Assembly (NCBI GenBank): GCA_009869945.1
Contig: WIXG01000122.1
Span: forward strand, 1 to 64,000
DNA: 64,000 bases
Source of the DNA: Mesaphorura yosii
Lineage: Eukaryota > Arthropoda > Collembola > Poduromorpha > Tullbergiidae
Direction of reading: 5' to 3'
Part shown: one piece after another, positions 11,403 to 23,900 of the stretch
Layout of the letters: every line of letters starts with the position of its first letter
Numbering within the stretch: position 1 is the stretch's first letter
Notes under the pieces: model-generated
Seen by the model: only the letters and a program-made list of their open reading frames with translations
What the model was told of the DNA's origin: nothing
Database searches by the model: none
Program-made: the position numbers and the translations under genes

Positions 11403-11861
11403 AATACCCAGCTTCTTACTTTGGAACACGAAGTCTGGGATAGAAGCCATATAGAATGAGGAATTGATACATTGTAAGATATGAATGCAGAAGGTCGCGT
11501 TTCACTACCACGCATTGGCTACTTTCTCGAAAGGAGAAATATGCTACCAGCATGAGGTGGCAGCGTTGGAAGCATATTTTTCCCGACTTTTTAATTTGGG
11601 CGTACATTGCTATTTAATCAATAGAGCCAGTGCCGTTATCGAATATTTCCTATCGTTTTTGCTTCTTGCACGGAAGCTTAACGAAGCTGAGATAATCTGG
11701 TAACTTCACGACTAAATATAAATGGGCCTAATTGGAATTTAATAAGAAAACTTCCAGAAGTTTAGATTTCAAAATAGTAGTGGCACTCAACGATGAAGCA
11801 ATCTATAGCCACAAAAAATTGACCCTACTAGCCGGCACATAGTTGACCCCCTTCGCCGTCA

Positions 11862-12102
11862 GTAGTTCAAACCACTGAAAAACGCCATTGCCACATGTGT
11901 CATGTATGCCGTCGTGTAAGCATTGAACTCTAGCAAGCCATTCGCTCTTATGGAAGTCTTGTCCAAATTTATTAAAAGGCACTGTGATGGGTGACCTTCT
12001 AGCAATTTCCTGAGCCTGAACCGAAGGCGAGGTACGCTGGAGGGTGAGGTGAAGGCAAAAATTAGACAGCTATTGAGAGAGTACACCGCCACATTTGTAG
12101 CA
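11862..12102 (-). pseudogene. Possible chemoreceptor-like C-terminal fragment
   Basis: A minus-strand frame preceded by a possible acceptor (TTCTAG, ending at 12103) encodes about 80 residues: a hydrophobic helix, a basic stretch RLRFRLRKLL, and a segment IRANGLLEFN followed by a second hydrophobic helix and a stop. The pattern resembles the end of arthropod gustatory receptors (loop, short polar turn, last membrane helix), but the TY-x5-QF signature is absent; SGLNY stands in its place. No upstream receptor exons were found. It may be a decayed receptor or chance. Confidence 0.15.
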
Positions 12103-13136
12103 ATGTAGAACACTAGAATCGATTGTCATCACGTGGAAGTTCAGGCGCTGACTAAATCCAATCTGATTCACAGATCGAAAACAGGGTGACTACGTTTAAC
12201 AAGTGATATTAATTTACAACCTCACTGTTTTTGCGGAAAGGATGTGCTCCTTTAGACATTACTTGTAATGTAGCATTCTAATTCACTGGTAAACGACCAT
12301 GATATCATCAATCGGCAGCATCAGAAACCATTGATATTACACTAAATAGATATTACAAGTGGCCGATTCTCTGTGTGACTGAGGACTTGTATCGAGGGTA
12401 CATGTTTGTACCGAATCACTGCGGATTGCAATTTTACCTTAGCATTTAATTCAAAATCCGCTGTCTCTTATAATTGAACAAGAAAATAAAGGAAATGGGA
12501 ATGTAGTTCAGAAGTTGTACGTTCTTTTCTAATTCTCGGTGGAATCCGCTGCTTTGTGCTACAACAATTGAAATAAGATTTAATTAAGAGTGTGAAACTT
12601 TGATTGCGAGTGATATTACAATTTGAGTTCGTTAGAATTATTTAAGTGTGTGAACGGCGATTCGAGCTTCAAAGATGAGTCGAAAAAGTGCATTATCCAG
12701 AACTGTGAAACTGATCAAGATTCAAGTGCCACGTCGCTACATCAATAAGCATAATTCAAGAACCATTTACGGCAGGCAGCCCCAGTGGGTCACGTGGGCC
12801 TCAAACTTGATGATAAGTCATTAATTTCTGCATGCAGGCATGGAAAAGAAGTTTATTGATATTTAACAACCTGCTCTCCTATGAAAATATGCCGTGACAC
12901 GGCACGTGTTACTACGCACAATTCTTCCAGCCTAGGATTCTGGCCTGGTTTGGCCATGGCTTGGCTTGACATGGTTCGAGGTCATCTCCATGCTGCTCCT
13001 CATTTCCTGCTGCGTCGTTGAAGGTGAAAGGGAAAGTAGGCCTGGCCTGTCCTTTCTCCTGCCGCCGTGTTGCTGCGTGACCTACATGAGGACTTGGAAA
13101 CGAGATGGTGACGGCAATGGATTTAAACTGCCATAA

Positions 13137-13637
13137 TCATGTACGCACGATACTCGTGCTCTCCTCTGCGCTCGCCTTCTTCTCCATCACGATGATGTAG
13201 TCGTAGTCTCCATTTGTGATGATCCTGAAGCTATTTTTTTTTACAGGCTCGACAGTTTGGCAGTTTTGGATTTTGGCTTTGGTTCGGATTACCCTGGCAT
13301 CTCGCTGCTGGCCCCTCAACGCAACTTGCGATCACGCTGTGGACTGCTGCTGCGGTGGCAAGATAATGGGGTCCTAGTTTTTGGAAGTCTACCATGCCTC
13401 GCCAGCCTTGCCTTGGCGTGAGTCAGTGTTTATATTCTTTGCCTTGAAAACCATGCTGAACCGAGACAGAAAACGGATTTGACCTACTTTCGACGCATCC
13501 ACCGCCTGCTCCTGCTCCGGCTCAGCACCATGGCATGGCACGAGTCTCGAGACGAAGAAAGAAAAATAGATTCCGCGTACTCCGTCTGGTGCTAGCAACA
13601 GAGTAACGGCCAACAAACGAAAGTCTAGCATGTGCAC
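13137..13637 (-). other. Candidate two-exon secreted protein, unproven
   Basis: A minus-strand ORF starting at 13637 opens with a signal-peptide-like segment (MLDFRLLAVTLLLA) followed by a Glu/Gln-rich stretch. A second minus-strand ORF at 13319-13137 is hydrophilic (RVIRTKAKIQNC, then NGDYDYIIVMEKK). A donor GTAGGT near 13490 and an acceptor GGCCAG near 13312 would join them in frame, giving a protein of about 105 residues. There is no recognised family and no strong consensus at the acceptor. Confidence 0.15.
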
Positions 13638-16600
13638 AATTCATTTCTGCGTGCAGCAATAAAAGCTCTAGTTTCTAGGTTGGATTCTCTGTCTAAATGC
13701 GTTCCACTTTGAGACCGTCGAGACTTTCCATGTTTTGACTGCACGTAGCAAAAGAAAGCGTAGGTGAGCTGGCGTTGCAGAAGCTTCGCCTGAAAGTTGA
13801 GAAAATAACCGCGAGCCAGACTGAAGCCAGTTTCTAGGAAACTGCGTAGAACCAGTAAACAGCGGAGAAGGAATCATGCAACGATTCCATTCTGCCGTCG
13901 TTCCATCGATGAACCAACTGCCTGTGGTGGCGGCTGCTTGGCTTGCATTGGAGACGAGAGGGCATCGAGAGCGAGAGAACGGAATTTATGGGAACTGAAA
14001 ACAGGAAATGAAATAACGCGAGATGAGGGAACGAGCTTGCTGCCTGCCTGCGCGTGCATGCCAGCCACGTCTCGATGAAACGCGTCTTGTTGCCAATTTC
14101 TAAAAGCCGTGTCTGAATCGGTTTAATCCAACTAATTGCATTCAACGTCTTCGTCACAGGTCAGTAAGTCGTTCTTGATTGGCAATAAATAAAGACAGAC
14201 CGCCAATGCAATCGCAGACGACATTTAGCATCGCATGAAGTGAATGATTCATAAATTCGCAAATACGCCAGTCGTGAGTCGTACACAATTCCAAGAATCG
14301 AGTCAAATTACGTGTTACGTTGTTCAGGTGAGTAATGACAGGATGAACTACCGTGTTGCTCAATAATTTGGATATTGATTGACGGTTGCTAAATGGCAAA
14401 GCAACACAGTCATTCAATGAACCCGGAGTATTGTCAATATTCTCAGGGTCAGTCCGCACTGAACACTGCTGAGGCACGGCGACGGCAGACAGAGCCCACG
14501 AGATATTGTCGTCCGCCCAAATTCAACAAATTCAAGGTGATGCTTCGGAATTAATCAAACAGCGAACGCAGTCGAACTTCTTCGCAGGAGAACTTTCTCT
14601 TTCTTTATTAACGCTTAGTTTACATTTATAATATATAATGCATTTTATTACACATACTTAATCCCATAAGCAATACGGCAAATTTGTTTTGCGCTGTTGT
14701 CTTCCTGAACTGAACTAATTTGTTTAGGTGACCTCACCCTCTGCCCTCGGCTTCATCTATGCCCTAATCCGAATGTTGTATGTACACACAGAAATAGACT
14801 TACTGGACCTCAAACTAGCATAGCGATTCTTACGGCTACCGGTATCAGCGTCCCTGATTCTCGTTCCTACCATTATAGTATGGTTGCGCATGTCGCACGA
14901 TTACGATTACAGCTATTATCACTTATAGGTCTATGTATATGCGTCTACACGTCTAAGGTATCGTAGTCGTATCGTAAGCAAGGTGTGTTTAAGGTATGCA
15001 CTTGGGAAAGCGAGTAGAGAAAATTAATTAAGCAAGAGAAAGCAAGAAAAGACTCAAATTCTTCTCCTCGTGGAGTACTTGCTGATATTGCCATTGAAAA
15101 TGCGCAAATTTGTCAATTTCTGGATCACAATTTGGCAATTTTTGAGATAAAGGGCAAAGCTACAATTCACGTTCACGTTCAAGTCAATAGCTATCAATTA
15201 AAATCGTTGGCAAGGCTGTCGGAATTCGAATTGCGTAACTCAAAACAATTGCAATTTCTTGCATAATGCAATATACATTTCCAGCAAAACGTGCCCGTCT
15301 ATAAACAATACGTGAAAACTGCCAGTCTTAAACTTGTGATAAATCAACGTGATTTACGGTGTACAACAATTCAGTAGCAGTGCTAAGTATAAGAGCTTTA
15401 GTCATTATAAGTATGAAATACAAAATATGAGCTGGAGCGGAGTGGCGGCAGCTTTACCGCCCTCCGACTCCGTCTCCTTTCGCCCTCACATGTTGTATAA
15501 ACAAACGTACATTTGCACAAAACATAATCGCAAATTGCCATTCCTGAACTGAATCATTTGCTCAAGCAATCAAGCAAGCATACGCTTAAAATTAAACTCA
15601 GTCCGATTTTCCCAGCAAGTTCGCTCGTGCTGGTTGAAGAAACCAAGAAACAAGTCAAGTCAAAGGCAACGGAAACTACGACTAATCTTTGGGTCGCCAG
15701 CTTCCTGCTTAAGTTAGTTTGACTTTTGAGTTTGGGTGAATCTCAGCGCTTGAGATACGAGAACACGACCAATGACGAGCAAGCACTTGGAAAGATTAAC
15801 GAGAAATGAATGGAGAAAGTGGAAGAAGAGCGAACCCAGTTACCAAGCACACACAGACGTTATTGCCATTGCGAGAACGAATCAGTGTTGAAGAGAACAC
15901 CAGGAATTTGATTGTTGTGGCGTGGTAGGAAAAGAAAAGCCAGCCTTCGTCTGGCGTATTAAATTTGACTATACAGCCCAACTAGCCTAATTTGCATGTC
16001 AGAGAAGATTAAACACCGAGCAGTGCTGTATTTGCAAAGTAAATACATAGAAAGAGTTGATCACCATTATCATTAGTCAAATGCATGATTTAAAATTGCA
16101 AATTCTAAGATTGCAAATGTTTTGCGTGGAAAGTAAGTCCTAAACTACGATCTCACTACTAAAATAAACGACTGATTAAAATGCGTCCCGGTTTACGAGT
16201 GAGTTGATTGAAATCACAAGTTTTAAATTTAGCTTTTAGCGTCGCGGATAGTTGAGAATTTCTTTGCGTAATTGCGTTGAGGTAAAGCGGAGTTTTGTAC
16301 AATTGCAATTTAGGTAATTCCTAATGCGATACGATGTCATGCGACAGTTCACGGCCAAGAGTTCCAGTCACTTTCGCACACCAACAACTCTTGACTCCAT
16401 CTGCATTTTGATCCACGTAGACATGACAGGCTAAGGAATGCAATCTGGAATATCGCTGTTAAGAAACTCTTCCCGTGTGCGCCACGTACGTAACTGAACG
16501 TCCCAATCTCGATTGGTTTGACGAGGACGCTGTGTCGCGTCGTGTTTGTCATTCGATATTGCTGCTAATATTCGTTTGGGTTGGTAGATTAATCAATAAC

Positions 16601-17980
16601 ACACAGCACATTCAATTTCTTACCCAGCCAGTCACCAGCCTCGTGCGTGCGTGGCTTGGCTGGTCGGTTGACAATCCACTTTTGTTGGGTTCATGGATAT
16701 TGATTCCTTCCGAATACCATTGCACTTTACTTGCGACTTCTGTACAACTTGTCAATAGCATGAAATTAAATTTCATTGAGTCAAATTCGATTGCCTGGCT
16801 TTCAAATTAAATTCAAGAAATTTTTAGAGGTTCCGGTTCCAATTAATTTATGGAGCGCTGTCCAGAACGAATCGCTTAGCCTGTCAAGACTCCCGTGTTC
16901 ACCTACTCATTACTCGTTGCATACCACAATTTCTTATCTGAATAATTTCCACCATAATTAGTACACCCAATTCTTAATCCTTCATCTAAGTGCCTTATCA
17001 ATTCCATCTACAACTCTTATTCCTACACGCACAAATGCGCATATTTCGTACGATTATCTTAGAATAAACTTGATTACAGCGGCGAGAGCGTGCGAAGGTA
17101 AAATAGTATTTATAAATGCGAATCAACGTCTTCATTTCATTTTGGATCAATATATATTAATATATCTTCTGCATATATATAATATGATTTATAATATAGA
17201 TTTCTTTTCATTTCCAACTCTGAAATCGAACCATTTATGCACACATTCACTCTCCGGCCGCGTTGCGTTGCCGAATTCTTTTCTGGGCCTGCCTGCTGAT
17301 CGGAATCGGAATCTGAATTTAGATTTGAAGCGGCTGCAGATGTGTGGCTATGCTGTATGGATTTTCTGTGGAACGAGCTGGCTGGTTGTGCAATGTCCTT
17401 CATAGTCTACTTACATCAGTGCCTGTACGCTGCACAAGCAGCACGTAAACTAGAGGACACAAACTGTTTTTTCGGTTTCTGCTCCCTCGTGAGAAGATGG
17501 CTCGAGTTCGGGGTTCGTATCGGATCGTATTCTGATTTGATTGATTTTTGCTCTGTAATGGCGCATTACGTTAATGCTCCGCCGTCAATAAATATAAACG
17601 TCAGAGAAGAGCTCACGTCTAATTTGAGTGAACGCAAATGCCCAATGCTATGGCTAATGAAACTAATGATGAACGCACTTAAAACAGGTTTCAGGTTAAT
17701 AACATTAGTGTATTGCTGAAATAATCTGGGTAAAATACGCAAAAAAAGTCTTAATTTATACATGTACAGAATGTAAAATGAATTTGCTGAAGACCGACAA
17801 GCGAGAGAAAAATGAATTTGATTGGAGCTCGGAGAAGACTTGTCTGGCCTTTTCACAGTTAATTGCAGCAGAGACCATTCACTCAATTTGCGATTTCCCA
17901 ATCCACACTCAAAAGGACACACTTGTACAAACTAGCGATAAATTTCTATAAATTTCTAATTTGGTTTAAGGTATTAAATA

Positions 17981-20900
17981 CTATAGCTCCATGTCTCGCG
18001 CTTCGTCCTCGCTGAAGTCTGACATGGAACTCTCCGAATCAGAGGAGAGGTTACCATTCCCGTTTGCGGATTGGTTTTTCTCGGAGGACTCTTTCTCTAC
18101 CTCTCGAATTGCATCTTCGTTTGCGTATTTTCTTACGTACTCTGCAGTGACAAGAAATAAACCCAAAATAAGAAAATCATAATGCGGGTCAAATTGGCTA
18201 ATTACATTAATCAACAAGTCGGGCCAGCCTTACCTTGAACTTTCTTTTTGTATTCTTCTGGTTTGTGAAGGTACATTGCAGCAGCATCACCATTTAAAGG
18301 ATCTATTGGATTCGGGTATGTGAGGAGCTGCGGCAGAAACGCCTCGAAAATGTTGGACAAATCTGAAAACACAAAAATAACACGTTCATCATTCATGTAT
18401 ACATGTCGCATGTGTGATTCGAACCGCGCTCACCAAAGTTCCAAGCCTCATACGCATTTAAACAGACTAATTATCATGACGCTTCCGCGAAATAGAGCAG
18501 AAACTAAGAACATCCTTCGTCCAGGCAATTCGTCTTGCCCGCCTCTGTGTATAGAACCTTGAGATTCGTTGAGATAATTTGCTGCGCTGCTTCTCCTCAC
18601 ACCCTCAAGTCAAGTGTTCATCTGCGAATTCTTAAAACGCTCGTATCTACACTTTCAAGGTACCACTGTCGAGTAAATAAGAAATGAGATGCGAATCCTC
18701 GATATTCTGCATACGTTAACAGCGTTTCGCTCAGAGCCAGGCTGTGCCTATTTGGCTGAAACTTATTCATAACTTTGGTCTTTGAGCGAAGAACTCAAGT
18801 AATACGCAAATCCACTTACTCATGCATTATTCTCTTTTACTAATTGCAAGTGAAGTGAAGAAGAGTCGAGCCACTTCTGACTTTAAAGTTCATCTTGAGC
18901 ACACAACAAAGGCATTTTCACCCGCGCAGCGCAGGCCCGTAATTGCATACATTAACAGAGAAGTGAATCGCGAGTAGTAAATCCGCCTACGCGCGAATGC
19001 GACTGCAAATTGATCGTAACTGCGTACACAATGGCCAAGTGGGATTGATGACTGCTAATAATTCGGAAAGTCATCTTCCATCGCCTCGTCTTGGAGGGAC
19101 CCGAGCACATAAACAACAAACTCGTACTAGCATTCGTCTTCGCCGTGGAGGTCAGTGACTCTCATGAATCGCGAAGACGAAGTTTAAGAGTTACGAATTT
19201 AAATTCATGGAAGACAGAAAACGAGCAAATATGATTACGAATTCAGAATTGCGAATTGACAACCGAATTGACGTATTGTGCTTCTGAGAGACCGAACTAT
19301 TCGCCGTTTCGCGAGAGGACACGTCATATAACGAATTAATTATAGAATGGTCATGCGAAAAGTTAAAGTCGTGTAGGCCTGGGAAGAGTTCGGAAACACT
19401 CGCACTCGAGTGGCTTGCAGAAATGAAAACATTTGCAAACGCTGCGGCATGCCATACGACAAACGACAAATGGAGTTTAAAGTCAAAGGTTGAGAGTCGC
19501 CACGGATGATTCAAAGGCCAGCTTATTTCGCATGCAAGTGAACCTTTGACCATGCCAATCCTGTCCTGTTGCTCTGCTGTTCTCTGTTTTTGTTTCCTAA
19601 TCCTTCATTAAGCATTCAATTCTTTCATTCTGGCTATTGCGAGCGTTTTAATTAACTGTTAACTCTCAACTGTCTTGACTGCGGTCGCCTCGTCGTTCGA
19701 AATAATCTCACCACAAAGGAGCTGACAAGTAGCCTGAATATCTGGATTTGAAAATGTTCGAATGGCTGAAACACGAAATGAAACAGCTGATGGAATGACC
19801 AAAAGCATCACGAATCACGCAGCAATGCTTTGATGGCTTCAGTCAGGTCAAAGGAAAACCGAATATTTTTAAATGCGCAGTTTGAGGAAAAGGCTCAGCG
19901 GAATCCTCAAAGTGAGGCGGACAATGAGCTTAAATTTTAAACTCGAACACTGCTGCCGTGTGCAGCACAGCTGACCCAATGCTCTTTGGAGTTGATTCAT
20001 GGTAAATATCAGCGCGTTGGCTGATTGTGCGGAGTACAATGGTAAAACTCCATCAAAGCTACTTTTGCCTGAATGGAAAATCCAGAAAGTACCAAAACGA
20101 AGCGAAACCTCCAAGTCATTTGCTGGTCGCTGGCGTTTGTGTACTTTGCCAGCAGTTTTATTGCTCAACTCCGTTCGCCAAAGCACAATGCGTAAATTAC
20201 GCAGTTATCATCGAGCCATGCAAACACGCTCACATGTTTAGTGGCAATGTTGTTGCCAACCAGTAACCCCTTCCTGTCCTGTGCTCATTTCAGACAAAAA
20301 GGCGAGCGGGCGAGTGTTCCGAAGAAAGGAAGTACACACGAGCAGCCCTCGACCACTTTTTCTTTATTGGAGAGAATCCGTCACCGTCTGAAATGAAAGC
20401 TCCCAATTGCCGTGCAGTACAGGCAGATGAAATGATGAAAATGAGTGCTGTGTCATGGTCGTGGCATCCGCAATTCGCATAGCAAAGTTATACCCTGAGA
20501 ATTCATAGCAGGCAGGGCACGCCAGGGCAGCAAAATCAAAGACGTGCGGGCCGCGGCCGTCTCGACAGCAGTTAACGATCAATTAGGAAGTTGGACACTC
20601 GTTCGATACAGCTGATTGCTGATATTGGCTAATACTCGAATACTCGTTGGCAAGTGGTAGCATGACATTGAGTATCGTTATTGCAGCATTCTTCTACTTC
20701 TGCTCCTCTCCGTGCTCCCATGTATGCAGTTCTTAAGATCGTATGTCGTACATCGACTCGTTTCTTTTCTCTCCAGAAGTTTTTCCCTGCCGTGCCAAGC
20801 GCGTAGATAAAATGCATTAAAATTCTAACAACTTAGCAACAGCGGGCAGGAACAGGAAAGGTTTCCTTTCTCCATCGCTTGCGAGGACTCGCACTCCTAC

Positions 20901-23900
20901 ACTGCGACGCAGAATGCAGACTGGGAAAAGCCTCATCGCATGTGCCTTGGCCCTGCACTGCACTCAGAGGAGTCGCTCGAGGACGAAGCCAGCAGGAGCA
21001 GGAGTGCTTTCGACTACGACTAAACTCACTAAAACGAAAATGTGGAACATTTGGATTGATATGATGTTTCTTCGTGGTTCGGTCCGTGCGTGTGTTGCTG
21101 AGAACAAGAATGAAAACTTGCTCGCTCAGCGCTACGCTCCTACATTCTGCAAGGGGAAACACTGACTGAGGAGAATCTGCGTAATACGAAATGATGTACA
21201 AAGTCTCGATATAATTTACAATATATTTTTCCTACGCTGGCCTACGTACGCAATAATGACGAAACCAAGACGGGCAGGACAGAAAAGACAGCCAGGATGG
21301 CATAATGGCATGGCAAGGGGAAGTGAATGAATAAAAGTTCTGAACCGTGGCTGTGACTTTCAAGTACTCCAAGCAAAAGATTTTGGGCTGCAGGCACAAG
21401 ATTAGTGAGTCGCCTTAATGAAAACATTATTGCTGTGAGGAATTGTCAACTCTTTCTGCAATTATTTTGGGCTCGGCAGGGAAAGGCAGGGCAGGTCACG
21501 TCGAAAGTCGATTACGAATTCGAGTCCAAAGGGAGCATGATTCTGACAAGCCAAGCCAAGGTTTGAGGTTAATGATAAAAACGATAACGCACATCGCACT
21601 CTATCGCTGTCCTAATGACGATGACGATGGCATCGAAGGTTCAAAGGTGCAATTTGTACAGCAAAATAAGGACGACGCGCATTAAGTCTCATTATAGATC
21701 GAAACCTTTCACTGCTGCCTTGCCTTCTGCGTCGTAGGTTTTCTTTTCTGTTTGCCTGTTCAACAAAATCCTGCGTTTGCTTAAAATTTGGTCGTGGTCG
21801 ATGTGCTGCTTCTCGCCGACGAAACGAAGTTAATCGTAAATAACATGAACTGGAGTTGGCATACAGTGGTCAAGTGCCGTTTTCCATGCCAAGTGCTCAA
21901 CTGATATTTGATATTGACATTTAACAATTAATGTACTCGTTATCAGGGTCGTACAAAATAAAAACTGGGCTGTTACGCAATCGAAATTCGCAATGGCAAT
22001 CAGACTTTTGAGAGCACAATAAAAATTCACAATTTAATTTACTGCATTGCAGGGGTTTCTCATTCCTGGACCACGTGTGTGGCACGACAAAATGGCCAAA
22101 ATGATGTAATTGTAATTAAGAGCCACTGTATTTTGCCTGCCTTAATTGAAACCATGGACTTACCATATAAAGCGGTCCACGCTTGATTAATGACGTCAAG
22201 GCAAACAGTTCCAGATACTTCGTCAATATTTGGATGATATATCTTGTTTATGAAGCCAATAGAAGGTGATTTAAATGGATAATGCTCAGGCAGATGAACA
22301 CGAACTTTCCATATGCCCCCTTCATATGGAGCTAGAAGGAAAGGGAAAGCAATCATCGATTAGAATCACATGCCTGAAATAGAATGCATCGCGTAATAGA
22401 GTTTGGGCATCTGCTGCAAAAGCAAAGATTTGTTTGATACTACCATGATTGATCATATACTTACTTGAACGTGGACCGAAGAATTTAACACAGAATTCAT
22501 TGAGTCCTCCAAGAATTGTCACCTCAAACTTCGCCTCGATTCTGGAATTCAAAGAAAAACAGAACGTTAGTCTTTAATTGATGGAGAGCTGTAAAAGTAA
22601 AACCTCTATCAAGTCATAATTGCAATTGTAGCCATTTGATATCGACATAGGTGAATTTTCCGTAAATCAAAGCTGGTCGGGTCTCAGTCTCACTCAACTC
22701 ACCTCATGTCATGAGCGCCCTGCTGGCTCGTTTTACTGGCGATTTCCTCATAAAATGCGACATTGGAATTATTCACGCTGCTTTTGCCTTTGCCATGACA
22801 CGGCGACCACTTTACTTTCAGTGGAAAAGTCATTCAAGCCTTTCATGCATTTCGGAAAATAGTGCACACTAAAAGGAACGAATCAATATCCTATTGTGAA
22901 GCATCATTTCATTTTTATGTCTACGAGAGTGCGGCCCCACTACAATCGCAAACGAAAACGAAGCTGAGCTCTCGCGAAATATCAAAACGTATTCGTACAG
23001 AAAAGCAGCAACAGCGCAGTTTGCCTTGCTCATTGAACTGCCATAACAAATTTTTAGATTCAGCCAGAACACCAGAAATTTCGGTTCGGTCTTCTTGTTA
23101 GGGTTGCCTATTAAAAATCAACTTCTCTCTTCTCGCAGACGGCAAGAACTTTAGTTTTAATTGACTCCATGTCAAACGAACACTGCGTACATCAGCCAAC
23201 AAAGGCAAATGGCAAAGTGCTCTATTTGTCGTTGTTTGTTGTTTGCTTTTGATTTTGCTATCGCTCTATGAATTGTCTGCATCTGTCTGTCAGTCTAGCC
23301 CGCTGTTGCTGTTCCACATTGGTGATTGGTACAATGCGCCGTCCCGAGCCGTATTAGGAACAAATCGCAAATTTGCATACACGCAACATAGTTTGCCTTT
23401 TGCCATTTTCCACGCGAATGGCGAATGTATCAGTTGCCATTTCGCAGCTTATCATGTGTTTAGTGTCACAGCCTAGCTTGCAAGGTGTCTATATGTTCCT
23501 TCTTCATTGAACGGATCATTGTAGGCCAGCCCTTACCACAATGTACGAGGTACTTGTATACTAATGAATGTACGGTGGTGACTGTTTTGTCGTTACTGCA
23601 GAACAGATTAGCTATTAACCACTTCTCGTGAAGGTTTCACGGCTGCGAAATGTGAATGCGCTGCAGTTTGCAGATTTTGTTGCTGATGGGTTTCGTGATC
23701 GAATTCAGCCAGAAACAGAAACCAAGTCATGCAGGACGTAAATGGCGAATCGCGAATACGAATGGCGAATAATACAGCACGGTTACTTAAAACCTTGCTG
23801 TTGCTGTTGCTTTTGCCACTTCAACGTAGCTCAGGCAAGGCATGGCACAAGTCTTTGTATATTTGTGTCTGTGTGCGAGGTCTATATAAAAAATAGAAAT

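Larger units (their letters stand above)
10790..17980. other. Long intergenic region, no firm gene
   Basis: About 7.2 kb separates the phosphatase start from the UBE2H stop codon. It contains a TG microsatellite and a G-run near 11.2-11.4 kb, two weak minus-strand ORF candidates (11862-12102 and 13137-13637, listed separately) and otherwise AT-rich or cryptically simple sequence. No RNA gene was recognised. Confidence 0.4.

Noticed and set aside
12675-12824. 49-codon plus-strand ORF beginning MSRKSALSRTVKLIKIQV
   Set aside because: It has a good ATG, but it is short, resembles nothing and no downstream exon was found.
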